Below are positions 9,433-18,560 of a stretch of 62,327 nucleotides of DNA, piece by piece (position 1 is the stretch's first letter; the number at the start of each line of letters is the position of its first letter). The position numbers and the translations under genes were made by a program. Source of the DNA: a virus; the IMG/VR virus record IMGVR_UViG_3300042542_002992, positions 1-62,327 of that record; one strand, given 5' to 3'. The notes beneath the pieces were generated by a model. The model did no database searches and was not told the origin of the DNA. It saw only the letters and a program-made list of their open reading frames with translations.

Positions 9433-9673
9433 AAATATGAGAAACTACATTTATTTTAGTGCTCCGTGGTGTGGACCTTGCAAGATGCTAGGTCCAGTCA
9501 TGGATAGAGTTAATAACACCATTCCGGTTCAAAAAATTATAGTTGATGACTTTCCACAAATTGCTAAACAACATAATGTTAGAAACATACCAACAGTAAT
9601 TTTATTTGAAAATGGTGTAGAAGTAAAACGCTTTGTGGGAGTTAAACCCGAATCTGAATATTTAAATCCATAA
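9425..9673 (+). CDS. Thioredoxin-like protein
   Basis: A compact 82-residue thioredoxin-fold protein with the active-site motif WCGPC near residue 16 and the cis-proline segment RNIPTVILFENG. It is shorter than cellular thioredoxin (about 105). ATG 9425 overlaps the last 8 nt of nrdA; ATG 9437 is a possible later start. Coupling to nrdA suggests it reduces ribonucleotide reductase during infection. Confidence 0.85.
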   Translation: MDRNMRNYIYFSAPWCGPCKMLGPVMDRVNNTIPVQKIIVDDFPQIAKQHNVRNIPTVILFENGVEVKRFVGVKPESEYLNP

Positions 9674-9676
9674 GTT

Positions 9677-10816
9677 ATGACAAAACCAAGTATAGTTTTT
9701 GCCACAATGTGCAAAAACGAAGAACATTGTATTCTCCAAACATTGGAGTCTGTTGCTGATTATATTGATTATTGGGTAGTGTGTGATACTGGCTCTACTG
9801 ATAAGACAATTGAGTTAGTAAAAACATTCTTTGAGGAAAGAAATATCCCTGGAGAATTGCATCAAGACGATTGGGTCGGATTTGACCACAATAAAACCCT
9901 TATGATGGATAGAGCCAAAGGTAAAGCTGATTACATTATGCATTTAGATGCTGATGACCTATTGGTGGGTGACTTTTCGTTCGAAGTTTCAGAGCTTGAA
10001 GATGCTTATTTTATTCCTGTAAAACGTGGTACATCTGAATGGAAAGCTCTGATTATGTTTAATGGAAATCACAGTTGGAAGTTTTGTGGTGTAGCTCATA
10101 CTACTATCAAGAATTTGGATAAACCAAATTATACTACAGGTGATTTATCACATCTTGGATACTACATTTCAGGAGAAGGAATTGGGTCACGAGCATTCGA
10201 CCCCAAGAAGTATTTGTATGATGCTGAGCGATTACAAAAACAATTTTGGGATACGTTGATTAATGATCCTGACGAACTGAATAGTCGTTCGGTATTTTAT
10301 ACAGCCCAAAGTTATATGGACTATGGTATGTATCGTGAAGCTTTACAATGGAATCGTTTGTACCTAAAATTAAAAAATGTATGGATTGAAGAAGTTTTTG
10401 AGGCACATATGCGAAGTTCGGTATGTCTTATGAGACTTGATGCTGACTTGAACGAAATCCTTATGGAAATGAATTCTGCTATTAACTTATTTCCAGACCG
10501 AGCTGAACCATATCTAACTTTAGGTGCTTATTTAAATTCAATCAGTAAGTGGGAAATGGGATATGAGTATTTAAGTAAAGCTCGTACTTTAAGTTTAGAT
10601 TTGGCAAAATCAAAATACATTTTATTTATCAACGAAAAGGCATATGGTAAATATATAAATGATGAACTATCAGTTTCATGTTATTGGACAGGTCGATATG
10701 AAGAAGGTCTTGAATACTTGTCTGAAATTTTGAATGATTCTGATTTCGAATCATCCAAAGATAGATTGCTTGATAACTTAAACCATTTCAATAATAGGTT
10801 GGATGAAAAAAACTGA
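9677..10816 (+). CDS. Family 2 glycosyltransferase with helical-repeat C-terminus
   Basis: A 379-residue GT-A protein. The N-terminus has the GT2 nucleotide-binding start (MCKNEEHCILQTLESV), a DTGSTDKT segment, and the DxD-type metal motif HLDADD near residue 94. The second half is helical with TPR-like repeats (paired Tyr/Ala/Gly helices, for example PYLTLGAYLNSIS). It overlaps the next gene by 14 nt. It sits in nucleotide-metabolism context, away from the main glycan cluster, so its acceptor could be protein, DNA or surface glycan; this cannot be told from sequence. Confidence 0.8.
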   Translation: MTKPSIVFATMCKNEEHCILQTLESVADYIDYWVVCDTGSTDKTIELVKTFFEERNIPGELHQDDWVGFDHNKTLMMDRAKGKADYIMHLDADDLLVGDFSFEVSELEDAYFIPVKRGTSEWKALIMFNGNHSWKFCGVAHTTIKNLDKPNYTTGDLSHLGYYISGEGIGSRAFDPKKYLYDAERLQKQFWDTLINDPDELNSRSVFYTAQSYMDYGMYREALQWNRLYLKLKNVWIEEVFEAHMRSSVCLMRLDADLNEILMEMNSAINLFPDRAEPYLTLGAYLNSISKWEMGYEYLSKARTLSLDLAKSKYILFINEKAYGKYINDELSVSCYWTGRYEEGLEYLSEILNDSDFESSKDRLLDNLNHFNNRLDEKN

Positions 10817-12035
10817 TGTATTAATAATTGGTGGTGGTGTTACTGGCCTTTCGTTGGCTTCATATTTGTCTAAAAAAGATTATTTGATTTTAGAAAAAGA
10901 CTCTGAAGTTGGTGGGTATTGTAAAACGGAAATTCGAGGTGAATATACTTGGGATTATTCCGGACACTTTTTTCATTTCAAAAATGAAGAAATCAAAAAT
11001 TATATATTAGAAAACATTGAGTGTGAACTATTAGATGTCAAAAAAATAACGGATATTTCATACAAAGATAAAATTATAGATTTCCCATTTCAATATAATA
11101 TACATCAGTTGGATGAGGTTGAATACAATGAATGTCTTGAAGATTTAAAAAATTGTAAGGATGAAGATACGACTACATTTAAATCCTATGTAAAGTCAAC
11201 ATTAGGAGCCGGTATTTGTAACAAATTTGTAATACCATATAATGAAAAACTATACGCCTGTAATCTTGATACATTGGAGTTTGATTCCATGGGTAGGTTT
11301 TTTCCAAAAATGATTAAGCATGAAGATTTATTAAAATCCCAAAATTCTAAATCATATAACGATAATTTCATATATCCAATTGGTGGAAGCTACGAGTATA
11401 TAAAATCAATTCTAAAAAGAATAGATACCTCAAAAATCAGATTAAATGAGGCCGTATCATCGATTGATTTTGAAAATAAAATTGTCACAACAACGTTGGG
11501 GGATACAATTCAATTTGAAAATCTTGTAAGTACAATCCCATTTAATAAGCTTTTAAGTATAAGTGGTAACCCATGTGACTCACTATCTTCAAATAAAGTA
11601 GCCGTATTCAATTTGGGATTTGACAAAGGTACTGATATAAAAACACATTGGAGATATTTTCCAGGAGAAGAAGTATTTTATAGAGTGGGGTTTTATAACA
11701 ACATATTAAATCAAGAAAAAATGAGTTTATATGTTGAAGTGGGGTTGAGTGAACACCAACTTATAGATTCAGGTGTACTATTAAAATGTGTAATTTCAGA
11801 TTTAAAAAAGTGTGGTATTATAACTAACCATGAGTTAGTAGAGCATCAATTTATTCTTATGAATCCTGCGTATGTACACATTACACAAAAATCAAAGGAA
11901 ACCTATAACAAGTGGTGTTCAGAATACAATAAATTGGGCATTTACTCGATAGGAAGATATGGGTCTTGGACATATTGTTCGATTGAAGACAATATCATAG
12001 ATGCCAAAAATTTATCAGAATCTTTGGAAAATTGA
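10803..12035 (+). CDS. FAD-dependent oxidoreductase, UDP-galactopyranose mutase/amine-oxidase-like
   Basis: A 410-residue flavoprotein. The Rossmann dinucleotide motif IGGGVTGLSLA lies at about residues 9-19, followed by an acidic residue (LEKD) and a GG turn (VGGYC). A YSGHFFHF segment and the late motif GIYSIGRYGSW resemble UDP-galactopyranose mutase or protoporphyrinogen-oxidase-like enzymes of polysaccharide loci. It overlaps the preceding glycosyltransferase gene, so the two probably work on the same sugar. Base composition is more AT-rich than its neighbours, which may indicate recent acquisition. The exact substrate is unknown. Confidence 0.7.
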   Translation: MKKTDVLIIGGGVTGLSLASYLSKKDYLILEKDSEVGGYCKTEIRGEYTWDYSGHFFHFKNEEIKNYILENIECELLDVKKITDISYKDKIIDFPFQYNIHQLDEVEYNECLEDLKNCKDEDTTTFKSYVKSTLGAGICNKFVIPYNEKLYACNLDTLEFDSMGRFFPKMIKHEDLLKSQNSKSYNDNFIYPIGGSYEYIKSILKRIDTSKIRLNEAVSSIDFENKIVTTTLGDTIQFENLVSTIPFNKLLSISGNPCDSLSSNKVAVFNLGFDKGTDIKTHWRYFPGEEVFYRVGFYNNILNQEKMSLYVEVGLSEHQLIDSGVLLKCVISDLKKCGIITNHELVEHQFILMNPAYVHITQKSKETYNKWCSEYNKLGIYSIGRYGSWTYCSIEDNIIDAKNLSESLEN

Positions 12036-12054
12036 AAATAATTTCGTATATTAA
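12023..12054 (+). promoter_or_regulatory. Bacteroidota-type promoter, near-leaderless, for mazG-like gene
   Basis: TTTG at 12023-12026, 20 nt spacer, TATATTAA at 12047-12054. The box ends on the A of an ATG at 12054, so that codon cannot be the start; translation should begin at ATG 12060, 5 nt beyond the box. Confidence 0.65.
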
Positions 12055-12059
12055 TGGTT

Positions 12060-12470
12060 ATGAAAAAGCAATTAGAACAACTGAAAGAATTCCACACCAC
12101 GTTCAACCATCCGATTGAATTGACACCAACCGCTCAATCCGATGAATTGGCTCAATTGAGATACAAACTTGGTAAAGAGGAGTTGGATGAATATCTTGAA
12201 GCAAATCAAAATGATGACCCCGTTGGTATTGCTGATGCTCTGGCTGACCAACTTTACATTCTTTTAGGTACTATGTTAGTACATGGTATGCAAGATGTGA
12301 TTGAAGAGGTCTTTGATGAAGTTCAACGTTCAAATATGTCAAAGTTGGGTGAGGATGGTAAACCCATCTATCGTGAGGATGGTAAGATACTAAAGGGGCC
12401 GAATTATTCGAAACCAGATATTGGTAAGATTATACACAAAAAATGGGAACTCGATTCCCAAAACAAATAG
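12060..12470 (+). CDS. MazG/PRA-PH-like all-alpha NTP pyrophosphohydrolase
   Basis: A 136-residue helical protein with the signature of the all-alpha NTP-PPase superfamily: KEELDEYLEA (EExxE-type) near residue 38 and GIADALADQLYILLGT (DxxxD-type) near 55. The end carries the GKPIYREDGKILKGPNY segment seen in phage and bacterial MazG-like/HisE-like proteins. It would hydrolyse nucleoside triphosphates, possibly clearing non-canonical dNTPs. ATG 12060 is preferred to 12054 because of the overlapping promoter box. The next gene begins at the base after its stop. Confidence 0.8.
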   Translation: MKKQLEQLKEFHTTFNHPIELTPTAQSDELAQLRYKLGKEELDEYLEANQNDDPVGIADALADQLYILLGTMLVHGMQDVIEEVFDEVQRSNMSKLGEDGKPIYREDGKILKGPNYSKPDIGKIIHKKWELDSQNK

Positions 12471-12683
12471 ATGAAAAAATTTAGAATAATGTTAAGAGGA
12501 GAATCACACCCAGCCCATAAACTTACGGAAGACCAAGTGAAGGCTATCCGTAAACTTTGGGCTATTGGCCATAGAAACATTAGAGTTCTTGCCCGTAATA
12601 ACGGAGTTTCTCCTGCTAACATCAGAAAGATTGTTAAGGGGGAAACTTGGACTCATATTCTAAATTGGCCGTATGAAAATTGA
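12471..12683 (+). CDS. Small helix-turn-helix protein
   Basis: A 70-residue basic protein. Residues about 18-60 read as a helix-turn-helix (TEDQVKAIRKLWAIGHR, then VLARNNGVSPANIRKIVKG, ending in a Trp). This is the form seen in phage HTH domains attached to HNH endonucleases and resolvases, but no catalytic domain follows. It may be a transcription factor for the block it precedes. It overlaps the first Mom-like gene by 11 nt. Confidence 0.65.
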   Translation: MKKFRIMLRGESHPAHKLTEDQVKAIRKLWAIGHRNIRVLARNNGVSPANIRKIVKGETWTHILNWPYEN

Positions 12684-13434
12684 AGGTAAAACCTATTCTG
12701 ATATAAGTAAATTTTCGGTTAGACCGATTTCAAAATCCATTGCAAAGGATATTATTGTTAACAACCACTATAGTGGTATTTGGACAAAGGTATCATATGC
12801 TCTTGGATTGTTTTACAAATCAGAAAGTGACCATCAATTTTTTAGTGGTGTAAATGAAGAGTTGGTCGGAGTTGCTACTTATGGAGACCCCATTGGTAGA
12901 CATTCCGGCCAATCCATTTCGCCAATTCTTGATAGAACTGAAGTTTTAGAACTAACACGTTTATTTGTATTTGATGGTTATGGTTGTAACATTGAAAGTT
13001 GGTTTGTAAGTCAAACTTTCAAATGGTTACGAAATAACGCTCCCCACATAAGAGCCCTTGTATCATATTCAGACCCGAAGGTGGGTCATTTGGGGACTGT
13101 ATACCAATCTACAAATTGGATATATCAAGGTAATAGAATTCGACCAAATGATTCGTGGTCATTCAAGTGGAATGAGGACGAGGAGTGGCATCATAGTAGA
13201 ACCTCATTTGTCAGATACGGAACTAACAATCCAAAAAAAATTCAAGAAATGGTGGACAAACCATTTTGGATTAAGAAAGAACCGAGAAAACATAGATATG
13301 TTTATGTTTTGGATAAGTCACAAAAAAGTCGTATATTGAAGACTCTAAAATACCCATCCTTACCATATCCAAAAGTAAGTGAGGTATTCGAAGAAGAGAT
13401 ACATAAATTAGAACCAATTGAAAGAGGAAAATAA
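12673..13434 (+). CDS. Mom-like DNA-modification protein (GNAT fold), copy 1
   Basis: A 253-residue protein matching the Mom adenine-modification family layout. It has HYSG at 32-35, a GVATYGDPIGRH strand, VLELTRLFVFDGYGCN, a helix ending WLR, then VSYSDPKVGHLGTVYQ and a following tryptophan. In phage Mu, Mom modifies adenine to N6-(carbamoylmethyl)adenine and protects DNA from restriction. The family assignment is from recognised motifs; activity here is inference. It overlaps the next paralogue by 17 nt, and a third copy lies after the polymerase gene. Confidence 0.72.
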   Translation: MKIEGKTYSDISKFSVRPISKSIAKDIIVNNHYSGIWTKVSYALGLFYKSESDHQFFSGVNEELVGVATYGDPIGRHSGQSISPILDRTEVLELTRLFVFDGYGCNIESWFVSQTFKWLRNNAPHIRALVSYSDPKVGHLGTVYQSTNWIYQGNRIRPNDSWSFKWNEDEEWHHSRTSFVRYGTNNPKKIQEMVDKPFWIKKEPRKHRYVYVLDKSQKSRILKTLKYPSLPYPKVSEVFEEEIHKLEPIERGK

Positions 13435-14212
13435 ACATTATGTAGACACGTCACGAGTTTTTATTCGTGAGATTAACAAAGCAATTGCAAAAGATATGAT
13501 TGTTACATATCACTATTCGCACGCTTGGACTATGTGTAGATACGCATTGGGGGTGTTCTATAAAACTGATGAGAAAGATATTCTTGGGAATGATGAAAAA
13601 CTGATTGGTGTTGCTGTTTATGGATTTCCAGTTGGAAGGTCTGCTGTAACTTCTATTATTGATGGGTTGGGTAATGACCAATGTTTGGAATTAACACGAT
13701 TGTTTATTCACGATGGGTATGGTTCAAATATTGAGTCATACGCATTAGGACAAACATTCAAGTGGTTAAGAGAGAATGCTCCAAACATAAAAATGCTACT
13801 ATCATATTCAGACCCATTCCAAGGTCATTTAGGGGGTATCTATCGTGCTACGAATTGGTTATTTCAAGATACCAACAAAATACAGCTAATGCCGAATTAT
13901 GGAATTTGTTTGGAAAGTGAAGATGGTCAATATATCCATTCACGGACTGTATTCTCAAGATGGGGTAGTCACAACTTGGAACACCTCAAAACTGAAATTG
14001 GCAAGGATGGATACAAAGAGTTCTGGCGTAGAAAGGAGATGTCTAAACTACGATACATTCAGATTCTACCAACCAATAAGTCGGAGAAGAAGCGTTTGCT
14101 TAAAGCTCTGAAACATCCATGTGAAACACCACCATCTGATATCAAAGACATTTTACCGGCAGCCGAAAGGTATGAAACTTACGAGCCCGAAAATAAAGTG
14201 AATTTTTGGTAA
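13418..14212 (+). CDS. Mom-like DNA-modification protein (GNAT fold), copy 2
   Basis: A 264-residue paralogue of the preceding gene, colinear across its length: HYSH at 32-35, GVAVYGFPVGRS, CLELTRLFIHDGYGSN, WLRENAP, LSYSDPFQGHLGGIYR. Copies 1 and 2 are clearly closer to one another than to copy 3. The start is a TTG at 13418 overlapping copy 1 by 17 nt; the ATG at 13440 is out of frame and stops at once, and no other in-frame start precedes the conserved region. The tandem arrangement points to local duplication with divergence, perhaps giving different sequence or acyl-donor specificity. Confidence 0.7.
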   Translation: MKEENKHYVDTSRVFIREINKAIAKDMIVTYHYSHAWTMCRYALGVFYKTDEKDILGNDEKLIGVAVYGFPVGRSAVTSIIDGLGNDQCLELTRLFIHDGYGSNIESYALGQTFKWLRENAPNIKMLLSYSDPFQGHLGGIYRATNWLFQDTNKIQLMPNYGICLESEDGQYIHSRTVFSRWGSHNLEHLKTEIGKDGYKEFWRRKEMSKLRYIQILPTNKSEKKRLLKALKHPCETPPSDIKDILPAAERYETYEPENKVNFW

Positions 14213-14217
14213 AAGTG

Positions 14218-14249
14218 TTTGTATATATCAAATTAATTTTGTATCTTTG
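14218..14249 (+). promoter_or_regulatory. Bacteroidota-type promoter, near-leaderless, ahead of GT and DNA polymerase
   Basis: TTTG at 14218-14221, 20 nt spacer, TATCTTTG at 14242-14249, a full consensus match. ATG 14256 begins 6 nt past the box, so the leader is absent or a few bases long. It would drive the glycosyltransferase, DNA polymerase and third Mom-like gene. Confidence 0.75.
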
Positions 14250-14255
14250 TAAAAT

Positions 14256-15383
14256 ATGTTTTGGGATAGTATAGATTATAATAACGCACGTAAAGTGTTG
14301 GTGATACCAAATATTACCAACTCTTCTAATATTGATAAGGACTCGTTTGTAGATGTGATTCATAATCATATTAAAGCACTCGAATCACATGGAGAATACT
14401 TTTGGAATATATTGATGCCGGTTGGTAAGGTCAGTAAAAAGCTTAATTTACCAAATGTAAAACAACATCAAGTTGAGATTCCTGGTGATATGATGAATCA
14501 GAGGTCATTCCCATCACCAAAACTTATAAACCTACTCAAAGACATTGACTATGATGTAATCTACTCACACTTACCAGATTGGCCGCAAGTGGGTAGGTAC
14601 AAGAAATCAATGGACACTAAAATTGTTGGGTATTGTCATTGGTGGGAAATGAAATCTTGTAATGGGCCGGACAATAGAGCTGGAAAGGCAAAGTGGCTGT
14701 GGTTACCCATGGAGATTCTTGGAGTATCACAAATGGATGTGTGTTACCTTAACACCCAAGACCAAAAGAATAGGGTATTGGATGAAGCATTAGAAATATT
14801 TAATGAAGAATTTGTTCAGAAGTTAGATAGTATTTTAAAAGTTTGGAACTTGGGCGTACCTAAAGATAAGGTGGTAACTGACTTGAAGGATACAAAAGAT
14901 AATGTTATTGTATTCAACCACCGAGCAGCAGCATATAAGGGATATCCAAAGTTTATTGAGTTGATGGAAGAATATCGTACACAACGACAAGATTTTACGG
15001 TATGGATTCCACAATTAACAGGTGATTCGCCACATCCTTGGATTGATAATACAAAAGTACCAAAACACGACTACTATAAACGACTTCAGAATTGTAAGGT
15101 GGGTGTTCAGATGCGTCAAACCAACTATGGATGGTCAGTAAGTGGTACTGATTGTATGATGAACGGAACTCCAATGATTTGGCAAGAATCTGATTGTTAT
15201 CGCGAGATTGACCCTAAAGGAATGTTCTTCAAATATAAGAAGGAATTCTTTGAGTATTTGGATAAAATGTTGGATGATGATACTTTCAGAAAAGAACAAG
15301 ACACATTGTCAGTACAACGAGCTATGGAACTATCTTTGAACGAAGATAAAATGATTAAAGAACTACATAAACAATTAAATTAA
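14256..15383 (+). CDS. GT-B glycosyltransferase-like protein upstream of DNA polymerase
   Basis: A 375-residue protein with two Rossmann-like halves. The first reads KVLVIPNITN at the N-terminus and continues through DYDVIYSHLPDWP. The second begins near residue 215 (NVIVFNHRAAAYKGYPKFIELME) and ends with the GT-B donor-site pattern GWSVSGTDCMMNGTPMIW. It overlaps the polymerase start by one base (taATG) and follows two Mom-like genes. Its position inside the replisome block rather than the sugar cluster makes a DNA- or base-glycosylating role conceivable, as with T4 glucosyltransferases, but no sequence evidence fixes the acceptor. Confidence 0.65.
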   Translation: MFWDSIDYNNARKVLVIPNITNSSNIDKDSFVDVIHNHIKALESHGEYFWNILMPVGKVSKKLNLPNVKQHQVEIPGDMMNQRSFPSPKLINLLKDIDYDVIYSHLPDWPQVGRYKKSMDTKIVGYCHWWEMKSCNGPDNRAGKAKWLWLPMEILGVSQMDVCYLNTQDQKNRVLDEALEIFNEEFVQKLDSILKVWNLGVPKDKVVTDLKDTKDNVIVFNHRAAAYKGYPKFIELMEEYRTQRQDFTVWIPQLTGDSPHPWIDNTKVPKHDYYKRLQNCKVGVQMRQTNYGWSVSGTDCMMNGTPMIWQESDCYREIDPKGMFFKYKKEFFEYLDKMLDDDTFRKEQDTLSVQRAMELSLNEDKMIKELHKQLN

Positions 15384-17905
15384 TGTATCAAAATGTTTAC
15401 TACGATAAAGAACAAGGTATCATCCATTGTTGGGATGACCAAAAGGGTTATTTTACAAGCAAGTACCGTAGATATGCTTATGTTAGAGATGGTAATGGTA
15501 CTTTTACTTCTATTCACGGAGAGCGTCTTAAAAAGATAAACTTTTGGAAAAAAGAGGATAATCTCAAACTATACGAATCTGATGTAAACGAGGTAACTCG
15601 GTTTCTGATTGATGAATATGGTGATTCGGATGAGGTATCAAAAGGACATACTATTTTAACTTTCGATATTGAGGTCGAAATGAATAGTGGGTTGCCGGAT
15701 GTTAATAAAGCTGAAAACGAAATCACGTCAATAGCCGGACACGACTCCGTGACCAATGATTACTTTGTGTATGTAGTCAGTAAGGGTGGTAATATCAATA
15801 AAAGAATCAAAGGTGCTGAAGTTCGTTCGTTTGATACTGAAGCAGACCTTTTGGTTGCTTTCTTAAATAAATGGCAAGAAATCAATCCTACAATTGTTAC
15901 AGGTTGGAACATTGACTATTTTGATATTACATACTTGTATAATCGATTGAAAAATGTTGTCGGTGAACGTATGGCTAACAAACTTTCTCCGATTGGTAAG
16001 ATTGGGTATAACAAATATCGTAATCGTTACATTATCGCAGGTGTATCTTGTTTGGACTATCTTGCTCTTTACAAAAACTTTACCTACCAAGAATTTCCAA
16101 ACTATCGATTAGACACCATTGCTAATTTGGTATTGGGTCGTGGTAAGATTGAATACAAAGGTAACCTTGACCAATTATTCAGAGATGATATTGAAAAGTT
16201 TATTGAGTATAACTTGGTCGATGTTGAGTTGGTTGTTGAGATGGATAGAAAACTTCAGTTCATCGAACTTGCTCAAGCGATTTGTCATGCCGGTCACGTT
16301 TTCTATGAGGACTTTTTATTCTCATCAAAATGGTTGGAAGGTGCTATCTTGACGTTCTTGCGTAGAAGTGGTCGTGTTGCTCCTGATAAACCAGATAGGG
16401 CTGATAAAAACGAGGATGGAACTGATGGTGAAGAGAAATTTACCGGTGCTTATGTTAAAGAACCCAAACCGGGTCTTTATAAATGGGTTTATGACTTGGA
16501 TTTAACTTCTCTGTACCCATCAATCATTATGACACTCAATGTTAGTCCTGAAACCAAGATTGGTAAGTTGAAGTCATTTTCGTCAGAGGACTACATGAAA
16601 GATACTATTGATTCTTATGTGATAGTCGAAGAGAATGGTACTGAATATCCACCATTAAACAAGGCTCAGTTCCAAAAATTGATTGAAGATTCAAATTATT
16701 CAATTTCATCAAATGGTGTATTGTACACTCAAGATAAAGTTGGTGTTATTCCTGAAATCTTAAATGTGTGGTTTGACAAACGAGTTGAGTACAAAGACTT
16801 GATGAAGAAATATGGTAAAGAAGGTAACAACGAACTTTACAAATTCTATTCACAACGTCAGTTAGTACAAAAGATTATGTTGAACTCGTTGTATGGTGTA
16901 TTGGGATTACCCTCATTCAGATTCTATGATGTGGATAATGCTGAAGCAACTACAATCACGGGTCAGACTGTTATTAAAACTACCGAGAAGATAGCTAACC
17001 AATATTACACCAAAATTATTGGTAGAGATGGTGACTATAATGTGTACACCGATACGGACTCGGTATTCTATCAGGCGCTTCCTTTGGTTCAAGCCAGAAA
17101 CCCAAACATTGACCCCACGTCAGATGAACAAATGGTTCCCGCTATTTTGTCAGTAGCTAAAGAGGTTCAAGAACACATTAATAAGGTTTACGACACTATG
17201 TCGAAAAAACTATTCAATGTTAATTCTCACCGATTTGATATCAAACAAGAAACTATCGCAAAGGGTGGATTTTGGGTATCAAAGAAACGATACGCTCAAT
17301 GGATTATCAATGATAATACCGTACCATGTGATAAGATGGATGTAAAGGGGCTTGATGTTCGTAGGTCTTCTTTTCCAACTTACTTTAAGAAAGTCATGGA
17401 GACTGTACTTTTGGATATTCTAAAGGGTGTTGACAAATCTGAAATCGACACTAAACTGATTGACTTCAAAGACAAAATGTCAGACCAAAACTTCGTTGAT
17501 ATTGCAAAGAATTCCGCTGTAAAGGATATGTCAAAATACATCAAGAAACGTACTGTATATTCTTTGAACGAGTTTGAAAAGGGAACTCCAGCCCACGTTA
17601 AGGCAGCCATAACTTACAATCGATTGTTGAAGTTTTATGATGCACCTTACAAGTATGAACCAATGAAGGATGGTGACAAGATTAAGTGGGTATATCTAAA
17701 ACGAAATCCCATGGGGATTGAAGCCACAGCGTTCACCGGTCACAATGACCCATCTCAAATTGAAGATTTGATTAGACAACACATCGATGTTGACTTGATT
17801 TGGGAAAAGGAGTTAGAAAATAAGATTACCGACTTCTACAACGCAATGGGGTGGGATAAACCAAATCCGAATCTTGCGAAGGCATCACAATTCTTTGGAT
17901 TCTAA
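15383..17905 (+). CDS. 43: Family B DNA polymerase (gp43-like)
   Basis: The replicative polymerase, 840 residues. The 3'-5' exonuclease motif ILTFDIEVEM is near residue 92, with further exonuclease motifs at GWNIDYFD and the YNLVDVELV region. Polymerase motif A is DLTSLYPSI (near 374), motif B the KIMLNSLYGVLG region (near 497), and motif C YTDTDSVF (near 555). It ends in a typical C-terminal clamp-binding-type segment (ASQFFGF). Start and stop each overlap neighbours by one base, so it is translationally coupled to a GT-like gene before and a Mom-like gene after. The order polymerase, clamp, loader is the reverse of T4. Confidence 0.95.
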   Translation: MYQNVYYDKEQGIIHCWDDQKGYFTSKYRRYAYVRDGNGTFTSIHGERLKKINFWKKEDNLKLYESDVNEVTRFLIDEYGDSDEVSKGHTILTFDIEVEMNSGLPDVNKAENEITSIAGHDSVTNDYFVYVVSKGGNINKRIKGAEVRSFDTEADLLVAFLNKWQEINPTIVTGWNIDYFDITYLYNRLKNVVGERMANKLSPIGKIGYNKYRNRYIIAGVSCLDYLALYKNFTYQEFPNYRLDTIANLVLGRGKIEYKGNLDQLFRDDIEKFIEYNLVDVELVVEMDRKLQFIELAQAICHAGHVFYEDFLFSSKWLEGAILTFLRRSGRVAPDKPDRADKNEDGTDGEEKFTGAYVKEPKPGLYKWVYDLDLTSLYPSIIMTLNVSPETKIGKLKSFSSEDYMKDTIDSYVIVEENGTEYPPLNKAQFQKLIEDSNYSISSNGVLYTQDKVGVIPEILNVWFDKRVEYKDLMKKYGKEGNNELYKFYSQRQLVQKIMLNSLYGVLGLPSFRFYDVDNAEATTITGQTVIKTTEKIANQYYTKIIGRDGDYNVYTDTDSVFYQALPLVQARNPNIDPTSDEQMVPAILSVAKEVQEHINKVYDTMSKKLFNVNSHRFDIKQETIAKGGFWVSKKRYAQWIINDNTVPCDKMDVKGLDVRRSSFPTYFKKVMETVLLDILKGVDKSEIDTKLIDFKDKMSDQNFVDIAKNSAVKDMSKYIKKRTVYSLNEFEKGTPAHVKAAITYNRLLKFYDAPYKYEPMKDGDKIKWVYLKRNPMGIEATAFTGHNDPSQIEDLIRQHIDVDLIWEKELENKITDFYNAMGWDKPNPNLAKASQFFGF

Positions 17906-18516
17906 TGAGTGTTACCAATTACATAGTAGAACCATGTCCACGAAGTGAAATTGCTAATTTTGTGGAAACACATCACTATTCAAAAAATATGAATGGATTA
18001 CACATTTCATATTGTTTTAAGTTGATGGATGGTAATACTATGATTGGTGCTATGGTGTATGGTTCTTTGGGGATGGTTGGTGTTGCTGAAAAATATACAA
18101 CCAACCCATCAAAACTTTTAGAGTTGAAACGGCTCGTTTGTATTGATGAAACCCCAAAGAATACCGAATCGTATTTTATAGGTTGGACTCTTCGCTGGTT
18201 ACAACGAAATACCGATTTGGAAATGATAATCTCATATGCTGATAAAACATTTGGACACGAAGGTGTTGTGTATAAGGCAACAAACTTCGAGTACAAAGGA
18301 GAGACTTCAGCTGGAAGAGTAATAATGTGGAATGGTCGTAGGTATCATGACAAAACATTGAGAAACAAACACAATGGGAAATTAAAACCCATTGCTATTG
18401 AATTGAAAAACGCATTGGAGAGTGGAGAAGCGACATACGTTGATACCTTGACGAAAAACATCTACGTCTATCGTTTCAAAAAAAGAAAACAAAAAATTCA
18501 CCAATGGTTTGGATAA
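17905..18516 (+). CDS. Mom-like DNA-modification protein (GNAT fold), copy 3
   Basis: A 203-residue, more diverged Mom-family member: HHYS at 23-26, MIGAMVYGSLGM, LLELKRLVCIDETPKN with a following ESYFIG helix, and ISYADKTFGHEGVVYK. It is shorter than copies 1 and 2, lacking their C-terminal extension, and keeps the canonical YAD form of the motif. It starts on the last base of the polymerase stop codon (taATG), so it is tightly coupled to replication. The DNA-modification role is inferred from the family. Confidence 0.72.
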   Translation: MSVTNYIVEPCPRSEIANFVETHHYSKNMNGLHISYCFKLMDGNTMIGAMVYGSLGMVGVAEKYTTNPSKLLELKRLVCIDETPKNTESYFIGWTLRWLQRNTDLEMIISYADKTFGHEGVVYKATNFEYKGETSAGRVIMWNGRRYHDKTLRNKHNGKLKPIAIELKNALESGEATYVDTLTKNIYVYRFKKRKQKIHQWFG

Positions 18517-18539
18517 TTCAGGATTATTTCGTATATTCG
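18508..18539 (+). promoter_or_regulatory. Bacteroidota-type promoter for the sliding clamp
   Basis: TTTG at 18508-18511, 20 nt spacer, TATATTCG at 18532-18539 (one mismatch). The spacer shares GGATAATTCA with the groES promoter at 57997. The leader to ATG 18561 is about 16 nt and A-rich with no clear Shine-Dalgarno site. Confidence 0.7.
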
Positions 18540-18560
18540 TAACAAATAAAAAATAAAAAC

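Noticed and set aside
12448-12462. Short inverted repeat GGGAA/TTCCC at the end of the mazG-like gene
   Set aside because: Only 5 bp stem and no U-tract; a terminator here would also cut the closely spaced following gene.
13440-13445. ATG at 13440 with a good upstream AGAGGAA as the start of the second Mom-like gene
   Set aside because: The next codon in that frame is TAG; the gene frame is different, leaving TTG 13418 as the best start.
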